Shown: positions 8,272-16,183, counted from the first letter of the stretch. The stretch is 64,000 bases of DNA from Streptococcus thermophilus (GCA_900618065.1 UYIL01000003.1:1054001-1118000); one strand, 5' to 3'. Made by a program: numbers and translations. The notes: generated from the letters alone by a model not told the origin.

Positions 8272-9504
8272 TTAGCTCTTGTCCGGGTTCGCAGGATCGT
8301 AGAAGAACACGCCGCTGTACTCGAACGGCATCCACTCCTTGTGGAACTCGATGAAGTCCTTGGCGGGGTGGTAGTCAGCGAACTCCTCCGGGTAGATCCA
8401 CTTGGCGAAGGCTTCAAGCGCGAAGACGTTGAACGGGTTGTCGTAGAACTGGTGGTACACGGCGAAGTAGTTGCCGGTCTGCGGCGCTTTGAGCAGCTCG
8501 AAGCCGGGCAGTTGCAGCGGGCCGCTGCTAGTTTCTTTCGCCAGCTCGGCATCAGACTGGTAGCCCAACTCGACGTGACGGAAGAGGTCGGTATCGTTCG
8601 GGTCGCGCGCCCACTCGCCGCCGGTGACAATGATTTTCTCCGGGTCGAGCTCAATCAGCTTCTCAGGGGTGATGGTCTTGGTTTCCGGGCCGAGGACTTC
8701 TGGGCCGAGGTTGTGGCCGCCGGCCGCGGTGACCAAGGTGCCCAGGTGCACGTCGCCTGCGATGGCGCAGCACTCGTTGTAGCCGGCCGCGGTCCACAGC
8801 AATACGTCAGGCTTCTCGGCAATCTTGGCTGCGCGCTCGGAGATTTCCTTGACCTTCGCGTCGTAGAACTCGTTGTACTTCGCGGCGCGCTCGCTCTGGC
8901 CGAGCAGGTCACCCAGAAGCTGCATGGATACGGTGGTGTTTTCCAGCGGCTTCTGGCGGAAGTCGATGTAGGCGTAGGTAATGCCGGCGGCATCCATGTC
9001 CGCGATCATGCCGGCCTCTTCGGCGGCCTTCTTCTGGTCGAGCGTCATAATGACCACGTCCGGGTCCTGCGCGAGCAGGTTCTCAACGGTGACGTCGCCC
9101 TTCTGGATCATGCCGATCGCCGGCAGATCCTTCGCTTCCGGCTGCAGTTCGAGGAGCTTATCGCGGAACGCGCCCGCGTTCTTCACCAGGTCCTGGCCGT
9201 AAGCAACGATGTTGTCCAGCGGGTTCTCCTGCAGCAGGGCGGTGGCGTAGGCTGCGCGGCCCTCAGCCAGCACGATGCGGTCTGGCATCTCCGCGAACTC
9301 GATGGTGCGGCCTGCCGCATCCTTCACCGTCAGCGCTGCGTCCGCAGTGCGTGCCGACGTCTGCTTCTCCGCCGCTGTGTCCGAGGTGGCAACCTCAGAG
9401 GATGCCGTGCTGGCGGTGGTGCTGCCGGAGTCGGAGCAGGCGGCCAGGCCGATCGTGGTGGCGAGTGCAACCACGGTTGCACCGATCTTTTGTGAAAGCT
9501 TCAA
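8272..9504 (-). CDS. Iron-siderophore ABC transporter substrate-binding lipoprotein
   Basis: Starting at the TTG at 9504, the protein begins MKLSQKIGATVV and has a signal peptide ending in the lipobox LAAC with Cys23. The start is preferred over an in-frame TTG at 9522 because the ribosome-binding site AAAGGGGA lies between them. A Ser/Thr-rich linker is followed by a periplasmic-binding-protein fold with DRIVLAEGRAAYATALL and VTVENLLAQDPDVVIM, typical of ferric-siderophore or heme receptors. At 410 residues it is somewhat long for the family. The ligand cannot be deduced. The operon is probably repressed by DtxR with iron. Confidence 0.9.
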   Translation of the reverse strand: MKLSQKIGATVVALATTIGLAACSDSGSTTASTASSEVATSDTAAEKQTSARTADAALTVKDAAGRTIEFAEMPDRIVLAEGRAAYATALLQENPLDNIVAYGQDLVKNAGAFRDKLLELQPEAKDLPAIGMIQKGDVTVENLLAQDPDVVIMTLDQKKAAEEAGMIADMDAAGITYAYIDFRQKPLENTTVSMQLLGDLLGQSERAAKYNEFYDAKVKEISERAAKIAEKPDVLLWTAAGYNECCAIAGDVHLGTLVTAAGGHNLGPEVLGPETKTITPEKLIELDPEKIIVTGGEWARDPNDTDLFRHVELGYQSDAELAKETSSGPLQLPGFELLKAPQTGNYFAVYHQFYDNPFNVFALEAFAKWIYPEEFADYHPAKDFIEFHKEWMPFEYSGVFFYDPANPDKS

Positions 9505-9518
9505 AACTTCCCCTTTAG

Positions 9519-9537
9519 TCAAGTAAGCCTAAGCTTA
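9519..9537. promoter_or_regulatory. DtxR-type iron box 1
   Basis: The 19-mer TCAAGTAAGCCTAAGCTTA matches 14 of 19 positions of the DtxR consensus TTAGGTTAGSCTAACCTAA. It lies just upstream of the binding-protein start, where a bound repressor would block transcription. Confidence 0.6.
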
Positions 9538-9559
9538 GTTACAGGAACGCTGAGAAGAC

Positions 9560-9578
9560 TAAGGTAAGGCTATGCAAA
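9560..9578. promoter_or_regulatory. DtxR-type iron box 2
   Basis: The 19-mer TAAGGTAAGGCTATGCAAA matches 14 of 19 positions of the DtxR consensus. It is centred 41 bases from box 1, about four helical turns, so two repressor units could bind the same face of the DNA. Confidence 0.6.
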
Positions 9579-9624
9579 TGTCAACGGTCTGAGTCGTGCA
9601 TCATGCCACTTACCCCATAAACAT

Positions 9625-9646
9625 CCCCTCAGACATCTGAGCGGGG
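9625..9646. terminator. Hairpin between the iron operon and arfB copy A
   Basis: CCCCTCAGA (9625-9633) and TCTGAGCGGGG (9636-9646) can pair with one bulged base. It lies 54 bases beyond the arfB stop on the minus strand, where it could end arfB transcription, but no run of T follows, so the role is uncertain. Confidence 0.3.
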
Positions 9647-9699
9647 GACACGGCTTTTCTGCTGTTGAGGTTCTTTGGTACGAGCCTGCGGGAGCGGTG

Positions 9700-10143
9700 T
9701 TACGGAAGCCGGGGCCGGCGCCTCGTCGACTTCAGCTCCGAGCGCCGTTTCTTCGCTTCGAGACGACGCCGTACCGAGCCTCGTGTCGGCTTCGTCTTAC
9801 GCCGCGGGGGAGGAGGCGGGGCGAGCGCCTCGCGCAGCAGGGTGGCCATGCGTTGACGAGCCTCAGCTCGGTTGCGGACCTGCGACCGCTGCGTCGATGC
9901 GCTCACGGTGAGCACCGTGCCGTCTAGGCGGTGTTCGAGGTTGTGGAGGGCGCGGCGGCGTTGGGCGTCGGTAAGCGATGCGCACGCCGCGATGTCGATG
10001 GAGAGCTGCACCTTGCTGTCGGTGGTGTTGACGCCCTGGCCGCCGGGGCCCGACGCCTTCGCAAACCGCTCCGTCAGATCCGCGGCGGCGACGACGAGGC
10101 CGCCGGGGACACCCGGGCCGGGTGCGATGGTCAGGTCCTGCAT
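9700..10143 (-). CDS. arfB: ArfB/YaeJ-type peptidyl-tRNA hydrolase, copy A
   Basis: The 147-residue protein is a short release-factor relative with the catalytic GGQ motif in GPGGQGVNTTDSKVQL and a basic C-terminal tail (PPRRKTKPTRGSVRRRLEAK). Such proteins enter stalled ribosomes through the tail and release the nascent chain by GGQ-driven hydrolysis. Three copies lie in this window. Bases 9731-10044 are identical to 16547-16860 in copy B, while the sequence on both sides differs, as after gene conversion. The gene is intact. Confidence 0.88.
   Translation of the reverse strand: MQDLTIAPGPGVPGGLVVAAADLTERFAKASGPGGQGVNTTDSKVQLSIDIAACASLTDAQRRRALHNLEHRLDGTVLTVSASTQRSQVRNRAEARQRMATLLREALAPPPPPRRKTKPTRGSVRRRLEAKKRRSELKSTRRRPRLP
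9731..10044 (-). repeat. 314-bp tract identical to 16547-16860
   Basis: Base-by-base reading of both segments shows no difference over 314 positions, whereas the flanks inside the same gene differ at several positions within 30 bases. The tract covers about 70 percent of arfB, including the tail but not the GGQ region. Confidence 0.9.
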
Positions 10144-10177
10144 GCCGCCCACCCTACAAACAAGAACTCGCAGCTAG

Positions 10178-10591
10178 CGCAAAGACGCAGGAGCTTTTCC
10201 TGGCAACGCCCGCGAGGCGCTCGAGTTTTACCACGAGGTGTTCGGCAGTGAGCTCGACATCATCACCTACGGTGAGCAGCTCGACCGAGGTGCACAGTTC
10301 CCGTTCGACCCGCCGCGCGACGCGGTCGCGCACGGCACACTAACCGGCCCGTTCACCTTCGGTGGCGGGGACGACCTGCAGAACAACACCAGCACTCTGG
10401 ACCATGGGGTCTTCGGTGTTACCGCCGAGGTGGGGACAGTGGGCGAGGGCGAGCAGCTCATCGAGAAACTCACCCGAGACGGCGGCAAGGTCACCATGCC
10501 GTTTGCACAGGCGCCGTGGGGCGCGCACTTCGGCGCCGTGGAGGACAAGTTTGGGCTCGCCTGGAACATCACCACTGGCGAAGGCAGGTAG
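10178..10591 (+). pseudogene. VOC (glyoxalase/PhnB-like) protein, 5' end missing
   Basis: An open frame after a TAG at 10175-10177 encodes FPGNAREALEFYHEVFGSEL, then LTGPFTFGGGDDL, and ends MPFAQAPWGAHFGAVEDKFG before a stop at 10591. This is the pattern of PhnB-like vicinal-oxygen-chelate proteins, in which the first strand and start codon are missing. A shorter piece of the same gene follows arfB copy C at 30223-30295, so the arfB-VOC junction was copied as a unit. Confidence 0.7.
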
Positions 10592-10978
10592 AGGCGGGTT
10601 CGGCGACGGCCACGTGGTGCTCCCGCTGCTCGAGACGGTCACGGTGGGCCCGGGGCTTGTCGACCATGACACCTTCCTCGCCGGCTACGGCGCAGCGCAT
10701 GCGATGCCCTGCCCGCTGTTCACGTTCGCGTCCTTCCTCGGCGCCAGTGCACAAGGCATGAACTGGGCGCTCGGCGCGACAATCGCGACCATCGCGATCT
10801 TCCTGCCCGCTGCGCTTTTGGTACTTGGCGCGATACCGTTCTGGGAGCGCATCCGCCAGATGCCACGCGCAGGTGCCGCCTTGGCTGGAGCGAATGCCGC
10901 GGTGGTCGGCATTCTCGGTGCAGCGCTGTACACCCCGGTGTTCATGAACTAGCCCCCATTAGTTGGACTGGTTTAATT

Positions 10979-11878
10979 CTAGGCGGTTAGGGGTTCAAGG
11001 GCCTGATTCCGATATTGCGTCGGGGTCAGGCCCTTGAGTCGTTGTTGGACGCGTTTGGTGTTGTACCACTGGATGTAGTCATCGATCGCTTGGTTGAAAT
11101 CCTCGATAGTGTCGAAGATTTCGCCGTGGTACATCTCTGTTTTCACGTGCCCGAAGAAGTTCTCCATAACTGCGTTGTCGTAGCAATTGGCTTTACGCGA
11201 CATCGACTGAACACCGCCGTTGTCGTCGATCAAGTCGCGCCAGGAGACGTGCTGGTACTGGAAGCCTTGATCGGTGTGCATCATCCACCCGGGTTCAGGC
11301 GCGCACGCCGCGATCGCCTTGGTCAATGAAGCAGCGGTAAACGCTGTCGACGGCGATGTAGCCACGGTATGGGCGACGATTGAGCGGTCGAACAGATCCA
11401 TCACGGGTGACAGATACACCTTGCGGCCTGCGACCCTGAACTCGGTGACGTCGCTGACAAAAGCGGTGTTCGGCGTGTCCGGGCTGAATTTGCGATCCAG
11501 TTTGTTCTCAGCGATGTGGCTGATCGTTCCGGCGTAGGAAACATAGCGCCGGCGCTGGCGGATCTTGGCCCGAAGACCCATCTCGCGCATGAGCTTGTAG
11601 ACCACCTTGTGGTTAACCACCCAGCCCTCGTTGCGCAGGTCCAGCAGGACCCGCCGGTAACCGTAGCGATGCTTATTACGCTCGAAGCTTTCCCGGATTG
11701 CGTGCTTAAGTACCGCGTGCTTATCCGGCTCGCTCAGTCGTTTCTGGTGGTAGAAGAACGTCGACCGTGGCATACCTGCCGCGTCTAGGAGATACTCCAA
11801 ACGGTGCTGCGACTTGAGGATGACAATCGCCTGGACTTTCAGACGTGTCCCTGATTCCTCAAGTCCCGCAATTTTTTT
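10979..11878 (-). CDS. IS3-family transposase OrfB (DDE integrase domain)
   Basis: The -1 frame from the A7 slippery run (11872-11878) encodes a product with the rve integrase core: Asp in FVSDVTEF, Asp in MMHTDQGFQYQ and Glu in NAVMENFFGHVKTE. The spacing of the last two fits DDE transposases. It is expected to be made as an OrfAB fusion by programmed frameshifting; a stand-alone start at 11800 is possible but lacks support. The C-terminus YNTKRVQQRLKGLTPTQYR is typical of the IS150 group. Confidence 0.9.
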   Translation of the reverse strand, partial: KKIAGLEESGTRLKVQAIVILKSQHRLEYLLDAAGMPRSTFFYHQKRLSEPDKHAVLKHAIRESFERNKHRYGYRRVLLDLRNEGWVVNHKVVYKLMREMGLRAKIRQRRRYVSYAGTISHIAENKLDRKFSPDTPNTAFVSDVTEFRVAGRKVYLSPVMDLFDRSIVAHTVATSPSTAFTAASLTKAIAACAPEPGWMMHTDQGFQYQHVSWRDLIDDNGGVQSMSRKANCYDNAVMENFFGHVKTEMYHGEIFDTIEDFNQAIDDYIQWYNTKRVQQRLKGLTPTQYRNQALEPLTA

Positions 11879-12321
11879 AGGTAGGCGTTTTCCGCTTTCA
11901 ACCGCTCGATCTGGCGGCGCAGCTTCTCCTCCTCCGTGAGCACCTTCGGCGCGGCCGAGCCTTTGGGCCTGCCCTTCGGCTTCGGTTTTAACGCGTCATC
12001 GCCACCTTTGCGCCATTCCCACGACCAATATTTGACCAGCTGATCTGACGACAGGCCAAACTCACGTGCAAGATCCATCGCGGTCTCGCCGGCGAGGTGG
12101 CGTTCGACAACTTCCTTCTTAGTCTCAAACAAGTACTGCTGCTTTGTCGGCTTCTCCACGAGACATAGACTGCCATGCAGGACAAACCGACGGTAGAGAC
12201 AACGGACGGCATCTCTTGAGACCCCAAGGACACTCGCCGCAGCTAGAGAACCCATACCCTGCTCAAAAAGATCTACCAACTGCTCACGCTGATGTTCACT
12301 CAGCGAACTTCGTGCTCTCAA
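11839..12321 (-). CDS. IS3-family transposase OrfA (HTH DNA-binding protein)
   Basis: From a TTG at 12321, with GGGGAG nine bases upstream, the 160-residue protein carries two helix-turn-helix regions (SLAAASVLGVSRDAVRCLYRRF and TAMDLAREFGLSSDQL) and a leucine-zipper-like C-terminus (LRRQIERLKAENAYLKKL). It recognises the element ends. Near its 3' end CTA AAA AAA TTG provides the slippage site that links it to OrfB. A frame reaching the element border exists, but its start would depend on the target. Confidence 0.88.
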   Translation of the reverse strand: MRARSSLSEHQREQLVDLFEQGMGSLAAASVLGVSRDAVRCLYRRFVLHGSLCLVEKPTKQQYLFETKKEVVERHLAGETAMDLAREFGLSSDQLVKYWSWEWRKGGDDALKPKPKGRPKGSAAPKVLTEEEKLRRQIERLKAENAYLKKLRDLRNQGHV

Positions 12322-12569
12322 CGAAAACTGCTCCCCACTAGTCGGTAACTGATTTCTCAGTCCAACTAATGGGGAGCAGTTCATCACCGCCGGGGTTTCC
12401 GGCGTGATCACTCTGTCCATCGCCGTGGTCTGCTACGCCGCGCTCACCTCGTGGAAAGTGCCGGCGTGGGCCGTGGTCATCGGCGCCGCGCTGGTGGGCT
12501 GGGTTGTGCTGTGAACTTCGCTCTCGCCCCGTGCTCGGCGCTGAAGCGCGCCTAGGGAGCGAACAGGGA

Positions 12570-13160
12570 CTAGAGCGTCACGTTGGCCAGCACCGCGCCG
12601 GTGGGTTGCGCCGCGCCGGCGGCGACTTCCTCGGTTACGAGGACTGAAGCAGTTCCACCGGGCAGCGGCATCCACACGTCGTCGTGGGGTTCTTGGCCGA
12701 TGACTCCAGCCGATTCCACGGCGCCGTCATCCATGACTGCCCACACTTGTGCCCCCATGCCGTCGTCGAGAGCTGGCTGGCCGTTGACCATGGCGCCGCC
12801 CTTGCCCATGCCAGAGCTGATCACGATGTCGAGGCTCGCGCCCATCGCGTCGGCCTGAGCTTGACGCGCGTCGGCGGCCTCCATGATTGCGTGCATTTCG
12901 TCGACACCTTGGGCTGTCACGGATTCGCGTGACTCGTCGACAGTGAATTGGGTGACTGCGAATGCGCCACCGGCGATGAGCACAACGGCGGCTGCTGCGG
13001 CGGTTGTGAGACGTCGCCCGGAGCGGTTCTTCCGCGCGGTGTCGAAGTCAGTGACTAGGTCGGTGGCGTCGATACGCTCCATGATTGAGCGTTTGAGCTC
13101 CGGTGGCGGGGTGACCGGCGTGGCCGCGGAATTGAAGAGGTCCTCGATATCTTTATCCAT
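12570..13160 (-). CDS. RskA-like anti-sigma factor
   Basis: The 196-residue protein has a short cytoplasmic N-terminus, one membrane segment at about 52-72 (TTAAAAAVVLIAGGAFAV) and an outer domain resembling the RskA C-terminal domain (VWAVMDDGAVESAGVIGQ). Its ATG at 13160 overlaps the sigK stop, and AAAGGAGG lies just upstream. It should hold SigK at the membrane until proteolysis releases it. The N-terminal part is shorter than in mycobacterial RskA and lacks a zinc-binding His-Cys motif. Confidence 0.78.
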   Translation of the reverse strand: MDKDIEDLFNSAATPVTPPPELKRSIMERIDATDLVTDFDTARKNRSGRRLTTAAAAAVVLIAGGAFAVTQFTVDESRESVTAQGVDEMHAIMEAADARQAQADAMGASLDIVISSGMGKGGAMVNGQPALDDGMGAQVWAVMDDGAVESAGVIGQEPHDDVWMPLPGGTASVLVTEEVAAGAAQPTGAVLANVTL

Positions 13161-13735
13161 CACAGGCCTCCTTTCAACGACACGGCCTTGCGAAGCTTTT
13201 GCAACCCGTCGCGTACCCGGGTTTTGGCTGTTCCGAGAGCGACGCCAGTGGCATCGGCGATTTCTTGGTGGGTGAGTTCCCCGAAATACGCGAGCATGAG
13301 CGCACTTCGATGGGGCTCTCCGATTGAATCAATGAGTTCTTGCAGCTCCTCAGACTCTAGTCGCTGTTGAGCTTCGTCCTCAGCGGCAGCGACCCACGTG
13401 GTCAGTTGACTGTTGAAATCGTCGGTGTCGCGGGCTTGGGAGCTGCGCCAGCTCCGCAGCCGATCGATGGCTCGCGATTTGGAGAGCCGCAGTACCCATG
13501 ACTTGGCGCTGCCGCGGTGTGGGTCGAAGGTGTGGACTCTCTGCCATACCTCCACGAAGACTTCTTGGGTGACCTCTTCCGCTTGGGCCCGGTCACGCAA
13601 GATGTGGGTGGTGAGACCTAGAACCTGTGGGGCCAGAACGTCGTAAAGCTCGGCGAAGGCGACTTTATCGCCCGCGCGCACGCTTTCTAAGAGACGGTCA
13701 GGATCCACAGAATCTAAATCTAACACCTGGGTCAT
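13160..13735 (-). CDS. sigK: ECF sigma factor, SigK type
   Basis: The 191-residue protein has region 2 (AFAELYDVLAPQVLGLTTHI, then AEEVTQEVFVEVWQRV and KSRAIDRLRS) and region 4 (LMLAYFGELTHQEIADATGV). It is an ECF factor of the SigK group. The downstream anti-sigma gene and the divergent dipZ support the SigK assignment, because in mycobacteria SigK controls dipZ together with genes for secreted or lipoprotein products. The start lies three bases after the stop of the lipoprotein gene, so all three form one operon, probably self-activated from the promoter at 14036-14065. Confidence 0.82.
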   Translation of the reverse strand: MTQVLDLDSVDPDRLLESVRAGDKVAFAELYDVLAPQVLGLTTHILRDRAQAEEVTQEVFVEVWQRVHTFDPHRGSAKSWVLRLSKSRAIDRLRSWRSSQARDTDDFNSQLTTWVAAAEDEAQQRLESEELQELIDSIGEPHRSALMLAYFGELTHQEIADATGVALGTAKTRVRDGLQKLRKAVSLKGGL

Positions 13736-13738
13736 GCG

Positions 13739-13978
13739 CTACTTGGATTCCATCATTTTGTCTTCGCTCATCATGGCATCGGAGGACGGTGCCATGGAAT
13801 CGCTCATCATGGCATCGGAGGACGGTGCCATGGAATCGCTCATCATCGCGCTGGACGAGGGCGTCATGGAGCCGTCCATTTTCTCCTCCATCTTCTCCTC
13901 GGTGTCGTTGCATGCGACGAGACCGGTGGCGGCGATGACGATGGCGCAGGCGCTGGCGATTGCGCGGTTGATAGACAT
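13739..13978 (-). CDS. Met/Ser-rich small lipoprotein with tandem repeats
   Basis: The 79-residue protein has a signal peptide with lipobox LVAC (Cys23). The mature part holds NDTEEKMEEKMDGSMTP and then copies of a ten-residue unit, SDSMAPSSDAM with variants, finishing SEDKMMESK. About one residue in four of the mature part is Met, mostly paired or spaced by a few residues with Asp and Ser. No known family comes to mind. Its place at the head of the sigK operon, opposite dipZ, suggests an envelope role in redox or metal handling; methionines could bind Cu(I) or serve as oxidant sinks. The repeated DNA (30-bp unit, 13760-13850) could vary in copy number. Confidence 0.8.
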   Translation of the reverse strand: MSINRAIASACAIVIAATGLVACNDTEEKMEEKMDGSMTPSSSAMMSDSMAPSSDAMMSDSMAPSSDAMMSEDKMMESK

Positions 13979-14035
13979 GGTGTCTCCTTCACTTTTTCGG
14001 TTCGCAGGCGCAGTGTTTCTGGCCCGTTATTGAGT

Positions 14036-14065
14036 ACTACGGAGCCGGGGGCTGATGTGGATTGG
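14036..14065 (-). promoter_or_regulatory. SigK-type promoter, leftward arm
   Basis: On the minus strand CCAATCC (14059-14065) is followed after exactly 15 bases by TCCGTAGT (14036-14043). The same pair of boxes with the same spacing occurs in mirror image at 14067-14096. Transcription would start near 14029, about 50 bases before the lipoprotein ATG at 13978. Confidence 0.7.
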
Positions 14066-14066
14066 A

Positions 14067-14096
14067 CCAATCCGGTGCGGGTGCTCACTCCGTAGT
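14067..14096 (+). promoter_or_regulatory. SigK-type promoter, rightward arm
   Basis: CCAATCC (14067-14073) and TCCGTAGT (14089-14096) are separated by 15 bases. The two -35 elements abut as the palindrome GGATTGGACCAATCC (14059-14073). The start would be near 14103, some 35 bases before dipZ. Confidence 0.7.
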
Positions 14097-14136
14097 GCTG
14101 GGTGTAGGAAAGGCAACCGGAAAGTAGAGGAAACTC

Positions 14137-15783
14137 ATGATCAGCGTGATTCTTGTCGGATTCATCGGAGGTGTGATCACAGCATTGTCGCCGTGCATTT
14201 TGCCGGTGTTGCCGGTGGTGCTGGGTGTCAGCGTCGGGCGTAAACCGTCGCACGTGGTGGCAGGGTTGGTCGTGAGCTTCGCCGCGATCGCGCTGCTGGG
14301 TACGTTGCTGCTTAGTGCGCTGCATTTGCCGCAGTCGGTGTTGCGCTGGGCGGGCGTGGTGTTGCTGGCATGGGTGGGGTTGGGAATGATTTTTCCGCCG
14401 GTGGGGGAGGTGTTGCAGAAGCCCTTTGACGCGCTTCCGCGCCCCACGGCATTGCAGGAGAAAACGCGCGGCAAGGGCGGTTTTCTCATCGGTCTGGCCC
14501 TTGGCGCGGTGTACGTTCCGTGCGCAGGCCCGGTGCTTGCAGCGGTGACGGTGGCGGGCTCGACTGGGCAGATCGGTTCGAACACGGTGGTGCTCACTGT
14601 CGCGTTCGCGATTGGGTCCGCGCTGCCGCTGTTCGTGTTCGCCCTGGCGGGCAACAAGATCGGTGACGAGGTAGACGCGGTGCGGCGCCACCGCAAGGCC
14701 ATCGGCGTGCTCATCTTGGTCTTCACCGTGGCGTTAGCGCTCGATGCGCCGGCGGCGATCCAGCGTGCGCTGCCGAATTGGACGTCGTCGCTGTCGAACC
14801 GTTTTGAGACTTCGGACTTGGCCAATGACGCTCTCAGCAAGGTCGGCCCAACTGGGAGCGGTTCACTGCAGTCGTGCCGCCGCACCGACCCCGCGCAGCT
14901 GCAGGATTGTGGCCCGGCACCGGAATTCGCGGGGCTGACGAACTGGATCAACGCCGACCAGCCGCCGAGCCCGCAGGACGGTGGTGTCATGCTCGTTGAT
15001 TTCTGGGCGTACGCCTGCATCAACTGTCAGCGTGCGGGGGAGCACATCACCAAGCTTTACGACACTTATCGCGATTCCGGCCTCACCGTCGTCGGCGTCC
15101 ATTCCCCTGAGTACGCTTTCGAGCACGACCTGGGCAATGTCCGCAACGCCGTAGAAAAGGAAGGTATCCACTACCCGGTGGCGCAGGACAATGACTTCGC
15201 TACGTGGAGGAATTTCAACAACCGCTACTGGCCAGCCCGCTACCTGGTGGACAAGCACGGCAACGTCCGGCAGATCGTGGAAGGGGAGGGAAGCTACGCC
15301 GAGACAGAAAAGCTCGTGCGTGAATTGCTTATCGACGCCAACCCCGACGTCGACCTCCCCGAACCGGTCGAAGGCGGCGAAGCAGCAGGCGGTACAAAGG
15401 GCCGCAACCCGGAAACTTATCTCGGCACTGCGCGCGCCGAGTACACCAAGCAGCCCGGTTACACCGACGGCGAGCACGACTTCGGTGAACCGGCCACCCC
15501 GGAGCGCGGCATGTTCACTCTGAACGGGACGTGGATTCTCGAGGAGGAATCAGTGCAGACCACCAGTGGAGGACACCTGGACATCAACGTCTTCGCCAAG
15601 TGGGTCCAGCTCGTGGTTTCGGGTGAAGGCGAGATCGAGGTCGAGTATCCGGACGGTGCGACAAAGTCGTTCCCGGTCACAGATGGAACCCTCGACCTTG
15701 TGAAAGGCGACACGCCCACCGAGGGAGTGCTGCGCATCCGGCCCACGGCAGGCGTGAAACTGTATTCGTTGACCTTCGGCTAG
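14137..15783 (+). CDS. dipZ: DipZ: CcdA-type electron transporter fused to thioredoxin-like domain
   Basis: The 548-residue protein has three parts. Residues 1-215 form the membrane CcdA/DsbD-like domain with the redox cysteines in SPCILPVLPV and VPCAGPVLA. About 285-405 is an outer thioredoxin-like domain with the active site ACINCQ. The C-terminal 130 residues match the DipZ C-terminal beta domain. It passes electrons from cytoplasmic thioredoxin across the membrane to reduce exported substrates. The ATG at 14137 is preceded by AGAGGAAA. In M. tuberculosis dipZ belongs to the SigK regulon, in agreement with the symmetric promoter here. An 11-mer GCTTATCGACG lies at 15327. Confidence 0.92.
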   Translation: MISVILVGFIGGVITALSPCILPVLPVVLGVSVGRKPSHVVAGLVVSFAAIALLGTLLLSALHLPQSVLRWAGVVLLAWVGLGMIFPPVGEVLQKPFDALPRPTALQEKTRGKGGFLIGLALGAVYVPCAGPVLAAVTVAGSTGQIGSNTVVLTVAFAIGSALPLFVFALAGNKIGDEVDAVRRHRKAIGVLILVFTVALALDAPAAIQRALPNWTSSLSNRFETSDLANDALSKVGPTGSGSLQSCRRTDPAQLQDCGPAPEFAGLTNWINADQPPSPQDGGVMLVDFWAYACINCQRAGEHITKLYDTYRDSGLTVVGVHSPEYAFEHDLGNVRNAVEKEGIHYPVAQDNDFATWRNFNNRYWPARYLVDKHGNVRQIVEGEGSYAETEKLVRELLIDANPDVDLPEPVEGGEAAGGTKGRNPETYLGTARAEYTKQPGYTDGEHDFGEPATPERGMFTLNGTWILEEESVQTTSGGHLDINVFAKWVQLVVSGEGEIEVEYPDGATKSFPVTDGTLDLVKGDTPTEGVLRIRPTAGVKLYSLTFG

Positions 15784-16101
15784 GCAGAGACAACCTGGTC
15801 CAGCGCCTCGGCGAACTGCGCGACGGTGCCGTCGACGTAGCCCACTTTTCAAGCCGAACTGACCGATGCGGTAGGTGGAAAAGCCCTCAGGCTCGCCGAT
15901 CTGCAGCGGAACACCGCCGGCGATCTGAACGCCGGCCTGCTTGAACGCGGAGCCGTTTGCCTGCTCCGGGGTGGTGGCGTGCATGACCACGATGGAGGTG
16001 GCCTCGAAGCCCGGTGCGGCGACGGAGACGCAGCCTTTGTCCGCCAGCAGCTCGCGCACCTTGGTGCCCAGCTCGACCTGGCGGGCGGTGTACATTTGAC
16101 G
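15780..16101 (-). pseudogene. Class V aminotransferase C-terminal remnant
   Basis: The minus strand encodes RQVELGTKVRELLADKGC, VVMHATTPEQANGSAFKQAG, VQIAGGVPLQIGEPEGFSTY and RIGQFGL, which match the end of alanine/serine-glyoxylate type aminotransferases. The last 20 codons (GYVDGTVAQFAEALDQVV) are in another frame, so there is a frameshift near 15850. The N-terminal two thirds are absent. The stop overlaps the dipZ stop tail to tail. Confidence 0.6.
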
Positions 16102-16183
16102 CGCATCTTCCCGTGCCCTACTGCTTCCCAAGTTGCTAGATGTTCCGGGAGCGATAGCGCCATGACCGCATCCTGCGGTACTA

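Larger units (their letters stand above)
10945..12383 (-). mobile_element. Complete IS3-family (IS150-like) insertion sequence
   Basis: The 1439-bp element has imperfect terminal repeats reading TGAACT at both ends, with the near-identical inner part CCCCATTAGTTGGACT. It is flanked by the 3-bp target duplication TCA (10942-10944 and 12384-12386). It encodes orfA and orfB in the minus direction with a frameshift signal between them. Both ends, both frames and the duplication are intact, so it may still be active, and the insertion into chrA is probably recent. Confidence 0.92.
10592..12514 (+). pseudogene. chrA-like chromate transporter C-terminal remnant split by an IS element
   Basis: The first part encodes FGDGHVVLPLLE, LAGYGAAHAMPCPLFTFASF and further membrane helices up to 10944. 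The ChrA family normally has FGGGHVVLPLLE and an AxPGPLFTFA motif here. The reading resumes at 12384 after the insertion sequence with ITAGVSGVITLSIAV and ends at 12514. Removing the element and one TCA copy restores the frame. The N-terminal half is missing as well, so the gene was already broken on its 5' side or was a half-size ChrA. Confidence 0.75.

Noticed and set aside
8197..9495. A 432-codon open frame on the plus strand opposite the binding-protein gene
   Set aside because: It is the antisense of a clear lipoprotein gene with signal peptide and family motifs; its product is Val/Gly/Arg-rich without any domain, as expected of a GC-rich shadow frame.
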